From NCBI RefSeq assembly GCF_041260155.1, contig NC_091946.1, positions 34,997,620 to 35,061,619 on the forward strand: a stretch of DNA of 64,000 nucleotides, written 5' to 3'. This DNA is from Ptychodera flava (taxonomy: Eukaryota > Hemichordata > Enteropneusta > Ptychoderidae). Positions 25,458-35,812 of the stretch are shown here, piece by piece. Position numbers and translations under genes: made by a program. The notes below the pieces were generated by a model. That model saw nothing but the letters and a program-made list of their open reading frames with translations. It was not told the origin of the DNA and did not search any database. Each line of letters starts with the position of its first letter. Positions within the stretch are counted from its first letter, which is position 1.

Positions 25458-25932
25458 ATAATAACACATGAGAGCTTGGGCAATATCACGATTTTTTGCC
25501 TGCCCTCGGGCTGGTGGTCATGATCGAAATACTGATGATGCCCTCGCCTACGGCTCGGGCATCATCAGTATTTCGATCATGACCACCATCCCTTGGGCAG
25601 GCAATAGGCCGTTCACAGTTTACGTCACTGTTCGCTCATTAATATGCAAAAATAAATATTTGTCCGCATTTTTAGATTAAATTACCCGTGCAAGAACGAC
25701 GAAAATACATCTCAGTGGGCGACTGCTAGTGTAACAGTAAATACTAAAAAACATATTCACGACTTAGAGTACAAGCTGCAAAAACAGCCACGCATGCAAC
25801 ATTGATAAAATTTGTCCGCATTTCAAGCTGCGTGTTCGATGTCGCGCGCGTAGAGCTATATTTAGTAACAAACCTGTAACCGTGAACAGCGCTATAAATC
25901 GTGATCTTGCCCTCGCTCTCATGTGTTATTAT
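25458..25932. mobile_element. Foldback element split by MITE A
   Basis: ATAATAACACATGAGAGC followed by GGGCAATATCACGATTT (25458-25494) is inverted at 25896-25932. Just inside the left arm is a 107-bp hairpin (25497-25603) with arms TGCCTGCCC to GATGATGCCCTCG and the loop CCTACGG. MITE A (25607-25892) was inserted after the hairpin and separates it from the right arm. Without MITE A the element would be ~185 bp. Confidence 0.7.
25607..25892. mobile_element. MITE family A, copy 2 (inverse of copy 1)
   Basis: 286 bp flanked by TA, with left end GGCCGTTCACAGTTTACG and right end CTGTAACCGTGAACAGCGC. It aligns end to end with the reverse complement of 2782-3078. It interrupts the foldback element at 25458-25932, so it is younger than that element. 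Confidence 0.8.
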
Positions 25933-25999
25933 TTAATATCATGCTACCATACGCCATTCTGATTGGACGAGAGCTCATTCCAGCGATTCTAAAATACGT

Positions 26000-26425
26000 T
26001 AATGGTCAGAGCGGAGTCTGTTATTTCCATTATATTATCAACGAACCGGAGAAACCCGTCAAAATTTGCGAAAAATTTCTGAGCGAACGACAACTGGGCC
26101 CCAGATCTGAGCAATACGCGACGCACTGTCACGCGCGCTGTAAAATATTGGCAAATCCGGAGAAATTTTCAGAAAAAATTATCTCAACTTGGCCCACAAG
26201 TGCTCCATTTTATTTTGTGATTGATTATGATTTACGTTTGAGCTGTAAAGTTACTATACTTCACCGTCCAGTGGAGGAGGGTGGATACTTTGAGTTGTTT
26301 ATCCTATTATTCATATTCACGGGCATGTAAACAGACTGTGTATTTGTGGTCAGTCACGTGGTTCAGCTCGACCTATCAAAATGCGACAGGCAGCGCATGG
26401 TAATATAATCTTGGATAAGAGTCAC
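26000..26425 (+). repeat. Dispersed repeat C, copy 1
   Basis: From GTTAATGGTCAG onward this stretch matches 28243-28655 in the same orientation with many small differences. Shared words include GAGTCTGTTATTTCCAT, TTGTGATTGATTATGAT, AGCTGTAAAGTTACTAT and GTCACGTGGTTCAGCTCGAC, and both end at GCATGGTAATATAAT. The open frame across it is not conserved in the second copy, so I do not call it coding. Confidence 0.75.
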
Positions 26426-26437
26426 CCTCTCGTGTTG

Positions 26438-27921
26438 TTCTTGACCGTGGAGTGACGTCAGAAGGTGAAACGCACGCAAGGGCGTGGGTGGTTGGAGGAA
26501 TTTGAGCGGGGGTCACTCAAAAATTGAAAACTTCAAGAGGGGTTGCTCAAAATGTGGAGATGAAGAAGGGGGGTTAGGCCTACTCAATTTTTTGTGCGAA
26601 ATAAATTGAAGCACCTCTCAGATTGCACCTTTTTCACCCATCAATTTCTCAAAATTTTCGATGCGACAGGGGGGGGGACACCCCTCTCGTGCTCATGCTC
26701 TCCGGTTTTACTGGTAAGAAACAGATTGAAAATACCTCTCAGATTGCACTAGCCTGCACCATTGCACACATCAATTTCTCAAAATTTTAACAGGATCTAG
26801 GACAAAACTGAACTGTTGTGAATTCATCCTTTATTACCACAGAAACATATATTTTAATCGACCTCAGTTCAATGAAGCAAAAGTCCCCGCCGCAGGAGTG
26901 TATACACGAGATTTTGGTACAATGCGCGACATATAGCAAATGAGTTTCGACAAGGAAATTGCCCCCAAACATACAAATATGCATATTTCATCAACATTTC
27001 AACAAATACGGCCAAGTTTTTTTGAAAATTAGGTTTTGTTACAAATAGGGTTGATTGTTACATTTAGGGGTGATACAGGACCCCTCTCCCCCAGCTCTCC
27101 CCGTCTGGATGTTCTAACAGTTTTAGTAAAAAAATACAAATTAAAACACCTCTGAGATTGCTCCAGACTGCACTATTGCACACATCAATATCTAAAAATT
27201 TTCCATGCAAGATAGGGGAAAGGCCCCTCTGACACTTTGCCCCTCAGGTTCTCGCGTGTTCTCCCTCTGCACTTTCAAATTCAGCCATACCCTCGTGAAA
27301 ACCCTGTCATCATGATACCCATCCAAATTAAACAATATGCTGAATGTATATGGTTAGATACTGGTTATAGCATGAGCTTTTATATCTGTATTTTGTTGTG
27401 ACTTTGAATTTCATTTTGACGATGGTTTTCACCTTTTTCAACCGTCATACGATAACCGATGATAATCTAGCAGGGTAAGCTTACATCAGAATTTGAAAGG
27501 TCTTTACCATTGCTATAATTTTGTAATTTTACAAATACATGTATATCAGTATTTCACTTTTCTAAGGTGGGAATGGGTCAGTCAAAATTTCTGAGGTAGG
27601 GGGTTACTCAAATTCATCATGGTTGGCGGGGGTACTCGAAATTCGGAGTTTTCGATGAAATTCCTCCGACCCCCAGGCCGTAAATAATGACGGCTCCCTA
27701 AGAGAGGTGAATGGAAGATCAGACTATACAGAAGAGTGATTGAAACAAAAATTGTGACAAAAAGTCGAACTAAACGTTATGTCATTCATAAATGTTGAAA
27801 CTTTAAATATTGTTTGGGTGGTTGAAAAATCTAAACTTCCATAATATATTTGTTTCACTGCGCTGTGATGCAAAAAATGCTGTAAGAACCTGCAAGTACC
27901 CGGATGGCCTGTGGTCGATAA
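26438..27921. mobile_element. MITE family B, copy 2, split by a ~1.2-kb insertion
   Basis: The left piece starts TTCTTGACCGTGGAGTGACG (to ~26479). The remainder resumes near 27702 (GAGGTGAATGGAAGATCAGA) and ends GATGGCCTGTGGTCGATAA. The intact family member at 35355-35616 shows these two pieces are normally contiguous. Confidence 0.75.
26480..27701. mobile_element. Element inserted into MITE B, with inverted ends and a three-copy module
   Basis: The ends show inverted similarity: GGTGGTTGGAGGAATTT on the left and AAATTCCTCCGACCCCCAGG on the right. A module of ~100 bp containing ACCTCTCAGATTGCAC and CATCAATTTCTCAAAATTTT occurs three times (about 26600, 26730 and 27140), with G/C-run-rich spacers between. 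No protein is encoded. The exact borders are uncertain by ~20 bp. Confidence 0.5.
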
Positions 27922-28097
27922 TTTGTTAAATTGCTGGAATTTCTCTTCTAAAAGCTATTTAGGCCTAAGTCAGATGATTATATTCCGATGCAACGAAACA
28001 AATGATAAATATTTTTGACAGGTATGTCATTGATGCAATTTTCATGACAGTACATTCCTTTTATGTTCATTCAGTCGAAATCGAAACTGAAAACCAA

Positions 28098-28284
28098 AAT
28101 ATAGAAATGACGGGCGACGCGCTGACCATTAACGTTTAAAGCTTATTTATGGGCAAGGGCGAGAGGAAAGCCAAAAATTAACGGGCGAGGCTTGCCGAGC
28201 CCGTTAATTTTGGCTTTCCTCTCTCGCCCGCGCCCATAAATAGACGTTAATGGTCAGCGCGGAGTCTGTTATTTCCATAATATT
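28098..28284. mobile_element. Short hairpin element sharing ends with 24218-26036
   Basis: The ends AATATAGAAATGACGGGCG and ACGTTAATGGTCAGCGC / TTATTTCCATAATATT are inverted relative to each other and match those of the composite element. The centre (28144-28252) is a GC-rich hairpin with arms TTATGGGC...GAGAGGAAAGCC and the loop GAGGCTTGCCGA. It is probably the minimal form of the family. Confidence 0.7.
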
Positions 28285-28655
28285 ATCAACGAATCCCCCC
28301 AAAACCGTCAAACTTTACGAAAATTTCCCATGCGAACGACAACGGAGCCCCAGAACTTGTCAGCGAGTAGTGCGAGCGCTGCAAATATTTTGTAAATCCG
28401 GAGATTTTTTGAAAAAAGTGTCTAAACTTGGCCCACAAATGATTTTTTGTGATTGATTATGATCTTTGTACAAATCACAATTTTCGTTTTAGCTGTAAAG
28501 TTACTATGTTTACGATATTATTCATATTCACGGGTATGTAAACAGACCATTACTGTGCAGACCATTACTGTGTATATTTGAGGGCAGTCACGTGGTTCAG
28601 CTCGACCAATTAAAGTGCGATGGACAGGGCATGGTAATATAATGGTTATTCGATT
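28243..28655 (+). repeat. Dispersed repeat C, copy 2
   Basis: Second copy of the sequence at 26000-26425, diverged but colinear. In both places it directly follows the right inverted end of the 24218/28098-type element, so it may be the outer part of that element's right arm rather than an independent repeat. Confidence 0.7.
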
Positions 28656-28708
28656 TCCGTGTATTACGTCATAACGTAATGAAAAAGCGTTCGCGAATCA
28701 GCAGCTGA

Positions 28709-29534
28709 GTCAATGCACAGTCCCTTGGTGGGCTACTCAGCTCTGGGGCTATTCGCCCCATAGACGAGTATACAGAAGCCACAGGGTACAGGGGACAGTC
28801 CCCTGGGGTGGAGAGGACGGTGTTGAGTTTTTTTGTGCAACGGTTTACCTTATTTGATTTTATTAATTTTGACTATGATATTTCAAATAAAGAGGTCAAC
28901 TCTACACCCTCTGACTGCTTTATTATTACTGACAAGTCCTTATCTCCTCTCCAACTTGTGTATACACCTCTGTAATTGCTCCGAAAACATTGCCAACTTA
29001 CTAATCCGCTGTCCGTATCAGCGGATTAAGTGATTGAGTCAACACCACAGCCCTGTGGGACGGCTGTGGTGTTGACTTAATAAGCTAATCCGCTGATACG
29101 CTCAGTCATTAACAAGTTGGCAATGTTTGCGCAGCAATTAGAGTGGTATGTGCACTGGTTGAAGAGGAGATAAGGAATTGTAGGTATTGGAAACACAGTC
29201 AGACAGTTTGGAGTCGAAAGCAAGTTGGTAATGTTTTTGGAGCAATTACAGTGGTGTATACATAAGTTTGAGAGGAGATAAGGACTTGTCGGTAATAATA
29301 AAGCAGTCAGACGGTGTGAGTTGAACTCTTTATTTGAAATATCACAGTCAAAATTAATAAAATCAAATAAGGTAAACCGTTGCACAGAAAACACCTTCCT
29401 CCCCACCCCAGGGGACTGTCCCCTGTACCCTATGCAGAAGCGAGAAACACCCTCGCTTCTGTACACTCGTCTATGGGGCGAATGGTCCCAGAGCTGAATA
29501 GCCCACCAAACGACTGTGAGTCAATGGCATTGAC
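28709..29534. mobile_element. 826-bp foldback element with unequal arm sub-repeats
   Basis: Starting with GTCAATGC on both outer ends, the arms fold along nearly their whole length: CTATTCGCCCCATAGACGAG pairs with its complement near 29470, the stretch from TTGTGCAACGGTTTACC to CAAATAAAGAG (28836-28895) with 29320-29385, and CAACACCACAGCC around the centre near 29055. The ~110-bp block containing CTTATCTCCTCT and ATTGCTCCGAAAACATTG occurs once in the left arm but twice in the right. A further partial copy lies at 30885-31095. Confidence 0.85.
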
Positions 29535-29697
29535 CTCTGCCTACAGGAACAAGTGTACATGCAGGGGCAGCTATCCATAATCAACGATGACATGGAGGTA
29601 AGCGATCGTCACTGTTAATACAAAATAACAGCTTTCTCAGACACGTACATTTCACGTCTGTAAGCTTATTACTTATGGGTACGAGCACCACAGGCAC

Positions 29698-30120
29698 ACG
29701 CCTCGTCGCTCAATCGGTACTAACACAGTGAACAGAGTGAAAAGGCAACGACGGAGTCGTTTCGCGATCGGCAGATCGTCCATGTAGCCGACACGAACAC
29801 GAAGTGTCTGTTACCGGCTACCAAAAACTATGGAAAATAGTAAAGAATGAGCTACAAAATCACTATCAGTTTTAAGTTGCAGGTAGAATAAGTCTGTGCC
29901 TTAGTATAAAATACTATAAAATTCGTAGAAAGTGAAGAACCAGCTGAAAGTTAGTCGAGGGGACCTTGACCGCATATTATTTGCATCTCATTGTCGGCTA
30001 CATGGACTGTGTGCCTCGCGAATCGGTACTAATTCACGCTAAACACAGAGATAATCATAAAGGACACACGACACGTCGCTTTGGTATCGGTACCGATTCC
30101 CAGTAAACAGAGAAAGAAAA
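29698..30120. repeat. Three-copy motif cluster and 14-bp inverted pair
   Basis: A motif of roughly TCGC..ATCGGTACTAA followed 10-20 bp later by AAACAGAG occurs near 29702, 30013 and 30083. The perfect inverted pair CCATGTAGCCGACA (29780-29793) and its complement (29992-30005) frames the space between the first two. It looks like another element with sub-repeats, but I could not define its borders. Confidence 0.45.
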
Positions 30121-30275
30121 GGTGTGCATCAAACGGGCCAGAATACTGAAAACTGCCGACGATGGCAAATGTTCACGCAGCGATTTCGCCGCATAATTTT
30201 CACTAAAACTTACCAAAATGTGGCGGGTAGAGGCTATAGGTCAAAGGTCATAGCGTCAAAATTTGCAAAACGTTA

Positions 30276-30811
30276 GGGGCTGTCGATAATAAAAGGTAAC
30301 GCGCGACAAATGTAATTTTTTCGTTGGGGGGGGGGAGGGGTAAAAGCTCATTTCGTTTTGTCTGCGTCAAAATCGCATAATGATTTTCTATTGTTTTCGA
30401 AGTGCGACTTTGCAGCGAGAACGCAAAACTGCCTTCGTGTTCATCCAGAACAGAATGACCACATACGGAGACAGAAAAGACAACGAAAAGACATGAATGT
30501 GAAATAAAAACTTGTATGCTTTTTCAACGTGAAACATGTACGCGAAAAAATTTCCTACGTGCGAAATACATAAAAATGTTCTGTCTTAAAAAGTGAAACG
30601 CGTAAAGTGGAGATTTATTAATAATGTGCCCTTCCGGTATTTTTTCATGGGCGTGCGGATCGGAGGGTGCGTGTCGGTTTGTCAGAAACGGCATCATATT
30701 ACGAAATTGATTTCGCATCAGAACTTTCGTTTTATGGGGGGAGGGAGGGGGTTTCAAGTAAAACGAAGGAATTACGTTTCTTGTGCGTCAGCTTTTATTA
30801 TCGACGGCCCC
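30276..30811. mobile_element. PIF/Harbinger-like MITE with TTA duplication
   Basis: TTA at 30273-30275 and 30812-30814 flanks a 536-bp element. The left end is GGGGCTGTCGATAATAAAAG; the right end, reverse-complemented, is GGGGCCGTCGATAATAAAAG. Similarity extends a further ~30 bp on both sides. The TWA target and G-rich termini fit PIF/Harbinger. The overlapping open frames inside have no transposase or Myb-like features. Confidence 0.78.
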
Positions 30812-30843
30812 TTATAGGCTAAAAAGGAAGCATTTGCATGACC

Positions 30844-31095
30844 GAGATGGGTCGACTTGTTGATCTATTGATAAATCAAAGGGGGAAGAAATCAGTCCCC
30901 TGGGGTGGGCAGGGAGGGTTTTTTTGTGCAACGGTTTACCTTATTTGATTTTATTAATTTTGACTGTGATATTTCAAATAAAGAGTACACTTAAAGCCGT
31001 CTGACTGCTTTCTTTATTAGCCTACTACAAGTAATTTTATTAATTTTGACTGTGGTATTTCAAATAAAGATTTCGACTCCACACCGTCTTTTTAG
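30844..31095 (+). mobile_element. Fragment of the 28709 foldback family
   Basis: After a 35-bp sequence shared with 23177-23211, the stretch CAGTCCCCTGGGGTGG ... GTGCAACGGTTTACC ... CAAATAAAGA repeats the left arm of 28709-29534. Here the TTTTATTAATTTTGACTGTG block is itself duplicated (about 30950 and 31038). Confidence 0.7.
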
Positions 31096-32007
31096 TAATT
31101 GACTGACCCGTCATTTTCTTAAGCGTGACCTTATACTAGCGTTCTGACCAGTACTTTCATGTGCATTTTGTGTGACTTTGTCATGCTGTTTCGGCACCGC
31201 TTTTAAACTTTTGCCGTGTCGGCGGCTATTGCTGTCGATAAACTTGTGTCAGATTTGAAGCTTTTCTTACAGTCTCTTACCATGTTCTCACAAAGATTAA
31301 AGCATGTACGTGAATGTAGTTGACAGTATACTTTTTAGTACTTAGATTTGTAACATTATGCCCCAGGACTAGTTCCCACAGGTAGCCTAGAGCGGTGACG
31401 AAATGTCTTGGGTCGCGTTGCCAAAACGACTGTGGGCCTGAAATTAGGAGGCCGAAATGTCTTAGGCTGAAATGACTTGGTACCGAAACGTCTAGAAACC
31501 GCAAAGCCCACCACTATCCTGTGTTTAGGTCTATGTTGTTGCTGGCCAACGAGATAACAGACAGTTGAATTTGTTCTTGTGTGGCTCTCCAAAATCCACC
31601 CAATTTTAGTCCCTCGTTTACAGTGGAATTAATACCCCCATTTTAGAACTTAGTTGGCAAGTAATGGAAGTGCCCCCACCCCCGAAATTTTGCCCTCCAA
31701 CTGAAAATTTGGCCTATTTTGCTAGACTCAGAATTTGGCCTGCAACTACTCAGTTTGATGGTAAAAACCATACTTTCCAAGGTAAGTTTCACAGGAGTCA
31801 TAACACAAAGGACCAGAAATGAATTGAAAATGCTCACATGTTTCATTATATATTGCAGTTGTGCGTAAATTTAAACTTTTGCCACATGTTTGCAACTTAA
31901 TTGATATTGTTATGATCAACATCACGAACAATATTCAGCACAGATGAATTCTAATCTAAAGTTCATAAAGTATACAAATATGTAACTAGCTGAAATAAAA
32001 ATACTAA
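31096..32007. other. No gene seen; short GAAATGTCTT motif cluster
   Basis: Around 31398-31495 the word GAAATGTCTT or a close variant (GAAATGACTT, GAAACGTCTA) occurs four times at irregular spacing. Otherwise I see nothing to annotate. Confidence 0.4.
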
Positions 32008-32780
32008 ATTTCTTTGACTGCTGTGATTGTATCATTACTTTATATAGCAAATGTAATTGCCTCTGATCAAGTCCTTCAAGCTATATATGCCAAACTGTGA
32101 AAGCTCAGTAGATATGAAAATTATAAATTGACTGACATGAAAATGCAAATGACTTTCAATATTGTTTTAGCCTGATATCATAGATGTACACAGAATGTTT
32201 TGTCAACTTTGATCAAGTAAATCCCAGTATATATCCCCAATTAGGAAAGTTCATTAAATATGCAAATTTAGGAATTGACTGAAGTAAAAATATTTAATGA
32301 CTGTCAATAATGTTGTATCATAGTATCTTTAATGTACATAGCAAGTTTCGTCAACTTTGGTCAAGTCAATACAGATAAAGAAGGAATTGGCTGAAGTAAA
32401 ATGCTTATTGACTTTCAATAATTTTGTATCATAGTATCTTTAATGTAAATAGCAAGTTCCTTTTATTTTGGTCGAGTCAATTCAAATATAAATCCCTAAT
32501 TTCAAAAGTTTATTTAATATAAATTGGGAATTGGATGAAGTAAAAATGCTCAATGACTTTCAAGAATATTGTATCAGTATTTGCAATATATGTAGCAAAT
32601 TTCATCAACTTTGGTCTAGTTAATACAGATATATCTCTAATTAGGAAAGTTCATTAAATATGCAAATTAGGAATTGGCTGAATTAAAAAAGCTTCATGAC
32701 TTTCAATAATGTTGTTTTATAGTATCTTTAATATATTTAGCAAGATTCATCAACTTTGGTCTAGTCAATTCTAGTCAATT
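32008..32780 (+). repeat. Degenerate tandem array, about six ~110-150-bp units
   Basis: Units begin TGACTTTCAATAAT-like and contain ATAGTATCTTTAATGTA, TAGCAAGTTTCATCAACTTTGG and GGAATTGGCTGAAGTAAAA. Starts fall near 32010, 32150, 32300, 32410, 32553 and 32697. The units differ in length because the GTTCATTAAATATGCAAATT part is missing from one. Confidence 0.8.
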
Positions 32781-34178
32781 CTTGAAAAGTGGGTATTACA
32801 AATGTAAATACATATAGCAGGATATCTTGTGTTTGGCCCAACCCTTTTTGTCTTAAGAAAATTACCTGTGGTCAAGATGATATTATTATTATTTAGCTTA
32901 CTTGATCACAGCTATCAACACCAAGGTCTCAATATTCAATATAATCATGTGTATGCTACTGCATGCTATTTATTCAAAAGCTACACATAATATTATATAT
33001 ATACAGGGATTACCCTGGCTCAAGAATGGCATGAGATAAAATCGCACATGAAAAAAAACAGTGGGAGAATTTCAAAGTCTGTGGGAACCGGACCCAACTT
33101 TCCTGATTTTCTGCATATTGGTTAATTTGCATAACAATACACTCAGTGAGACAGTGTTCGGACGACCTCAGTTTTCAGACATTTAATGACATGCTGTTCG
33201 TTATACTCACTTCGCTCCGTCTTGATAGCGTTTTACAAGTCATGCTAAAGCATATTAAGTCAGGTGATGCTGCCGTCCCGTTTTGGATTTTTTTTTGGTA
33301 AAAGCTATTTCGGGCGCTACAAACTTGGTGAAGTTAGCCACACCGTACAATACGAGGTGTAGAACGCAACACACAGGGACAGCCCGTGTCCGATATCTAG
33401 AAGCGCTATACACGTTGAAATATAGTTGCGTCATCCGTGATTAAACGTAACTAATTATCACGAAATATTAGGTTTTTAATAAGAGTTAGTGGTCTGTGGT
33501 ATGTAGATATCAACTTCTTGTGATAACTGACGAGCTTATTTCGTGCCGGGCAGTGCCCTTTGTGTCGCCGGGCAGTGCCGGGCATTGCCGGGCAGTTTTT
33601 AGTAGGACCCCGCAGGGCTATAGTCATTTATGAAACGGCTTTGGGCGAAATTCACTACCCTGTCCGAAAACTGTCACACTGAGTTAAGTTGTAATCGGAG
33701 GCGATCGAATCCATACTTTCTAGTGCGGAGTAACGGAAGTACAGTAGTCCAGAATAGTGCATTTGCATTTTTTCTTCGCACTACCACTCATACTGGACAC
33801 GAATATTCCTTCGAAAGCGCCATTTTGAGCGACGACAACACACTGTACAGCAGCAATGAACACTTGCTGTATCGACTCCAATGATTTGTCAATGAACGCA
33901 AAACTTCCTGTTGGCAACCAATCACAAATGCTGTTGAAAAGGTAACTCTGCAACAGCTTTTTTCTAGCGTAATTATAGCGCTCTCTACGGCGACACAATG
34001 AGTGGTTCTGTACTGAAAACCTGTCAAATGTTACCGATGAATTTAGATCGCGTAAAGGTATCACGTACGCGCCATTTGAATTATCGGCGCGACTTTTTTG
34101 CCCAATTGATTTTTCTGAATGCGATTTTTCTGATTTTTTAGCGTAAATATCGCGTTATCGCGCCCCAAAGTGATCCTG
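32781..34178. other. No gene seen; GCCGGGCAGT minisatellite
   Basis: At 33545-33594 the word GCCGGGCAGT or a close variant is repeated four to five times. Nothing else is recognisable; the frames at 33630-34064 overlap on both strands and show no domain. Confidence 0.4.
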
Positions 34179-34246
<68 letters not shown>

Positions 34247-34267
34247 TACACACACACACACACACAC
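34179..34267. repeat. (AT)n-(AC)n microsatellite
   Basis: About 56 bases of alternating AT run directly into about 33 bases of alternating CA with two interruptions. Confidence 0.97.
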
Positions 34268-34396
34268 TTAGCCGGCTATTGAACCACTCTTTTTGGAGTG
34301 GAGATTTAGCCGACTGGTTCTGTCTCTGGCCTCTCAGCTAGGCGACTGATGCCGTATGTTGTGGGTTCGAATCCGATTGAAAACTATCCGTATACA
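34266..34396 (+). mobile_element. tRNA-Leu-like SINE, copy 1
   Basis: The head resembles tRNA-Leu, with an A box near TTAGCCGACTGG and the B box GGGTTCGAATCC. It is preceded by the shared leader CTATTGAACCACTCTTTTTG and followed by GATTGAAAACTATCCGTAT. A second copy is at 39709. The tRNA-like part lacks a closed acceptor stem, so it is a SINE head and not a functional tRNA gene. Confidence 0.75.
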
Positions 34397-34744
34397 TACA
34401 CTTTTACGGATATTAACAAAACAATACTGATTTTATTTCACATTTGGTAAATGTATTTAGAGAGCCTATATGGTGAGTCTGAGGCGCCTGTAATCTGTAT
34501 TTAAAATTAATATGTATGTGCCAATGTATGTCCTTCAAAATCAAAAACTCCATAACTGCAGCACCAACCATCTTAGTACTTGGTGTACAGGTGCAATCAG
34601 GGGTGGAGATGTGAATTTGTTCAAATGAACATGTCAGTGTCAAAAATGTGCAAATGAAGTAAAAAAGAGAAATCCAGCAAACTGCTAAAACTCTGTAACC
34701 ACTGGCTAGATTTGATTGGATCTTGGTATGCAGGTTGTTATGGT

Positions 34745-35350
34745 GACTTTAGTTAGATTTGCTAAAATTGTGATGAAATTTTGATAGTTGTATTTTTGCG
34801 CAATTTTTACCGTTTTCAGTCAAAAAATCTTCCCTGAAGACACTCCTTCCATTGCCTTGAAACTTGCTATGCATGATCCTTGGGTTGATCTCTGTCAGAT
34901 TTGTTCAAATTGTGGTGAAATTTTCATATGTGCTAGGGCAATTTTTCCCATTTTTGGTCAAGAAATCATTTTCTTCCAAAGTTCTTTGTTAATTGCTTTG
35001 AAACTTGACACTTTAGATCCTAGGGTTGTCTTCTGTTCTTAAAATTGTGGTGAAATTTTCGTATTTTAATTTTTTGGCAATTTTTGTCATTTTTGGTCAA
35101 AAAATAATTTCCCTGATTTAAATATTCTGATGTTTTTGGGCAATTTTTTTGTCATTTTTGGTCAAAAATTTTCCCTGAATTAAATATTCTGATTGCTTTA
35201 ACTTGGTATGAATGTACCTAGAGGCAACCGTAGTTGAGTATCTTCAATTGTTGTTGAATGTTTTCATATTCGTATTTTTTCGGGCAATTTTTCCCATTTT
35301 TGGTCAAAAATCATTGTCTCTGAAATCACTCGTCCGATTGTTTAGAAACT
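34745..35350 (+). repeat. Degenerate tandem repeat of GGGCAATTTTTCCCATTTTTGG-type units
   Basis: The words GGCAATTTTT.CCATTTTTGG and GGTCAAAAAATC recur near 34797, 34938, 35080, 35140 and 35282. The ~140-bp spacers contain GAAACTTGGTATG-like and AAATTGTGGTGAAATTTTC words. It ends where MITE B begins. Confidence 0.65.
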
Positions 35351-35354
35351 TGGT

Positions 35355-35616
35355 ATTCTCGACCGCGGAGTGACGTCAGTAGGTGAAACACATACGAGCG
35401 AGGTGAATGAGAGATCAGACGATACAGAAGAGCGAATGATACAGAAATTGTGTGGAAAAAACCAGAACTAAAAGTTATATCATTTATGTATATTGAAACT
35501 TTGAATATTGGTTTGATGGTTGAAAAATCCGAACTTCAATTATTTGTTTTCACGGCGCTGTGACGCAAAAATGATGTAAGAACCCGCAAGTACCCAGATG
35601 GCCCGCGGTCGAGAAT
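35355..35616. mobile_element. MITE family B, copy 1 (intact)
   Basis: A 262-bp element with perfect 14-bp terminal repeats: ATTCTCGACCGCGG at the left and its complement at the right. The split copy at 26438-27921 aligns with it throughout. No clear target duplication. Confidence 0.8.
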
Positions 35617-35812
35617 GCATGTTCCCAGGGGTAAACATCGTTAAGTATACTCACTCTGGACTGCCACATCCAATCAAATGTGAGCCAAGTGTCATTGATG
35701 CTATGTTTATAAATAAATATTATTACATTGTCAACAATTTTTGCCACATACCGTAAGTGGACTACCAGCTAAGCACCTTCAATATTTGATTATAAAAGCT
35801 TCATAACTGTTT

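Larger units (their letters stand above)
24218..26036. mobile_element. Composite inverted-end element with nested insertions
   Basis: The left end begins AATATAGAAATAACG and passes through GCGCTGACCATTAACGT. The right end is the matching inverted sequence, ACGTTAATGGTCAG followed by GTTATTTCCATTATATT. The same pair of ends bounds a much smaller element at 28098-28284. Between them lie two GC-rich hairpins, a 21-bp tandem repeat, a Crypton-like recombinase fragment, and a second foldback element (25458-25932) that itself contains MITE A. The sequence just right of 26036 also recurs, so the true right border may lie further out. Confidence 0.6.

Noticed and set aside
25923-26330. 135-residue open frame
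   Set aside because: It lies in a dispersed repeat whose second copy (28243-28655) does not keep the frame.
34340-34380. Functional tRNA-Leu gene
   Set aside because: The A and B boxes are present but the stems do not close and the same unit recurs at 39709 with shared flanks, so it is a SINE head.
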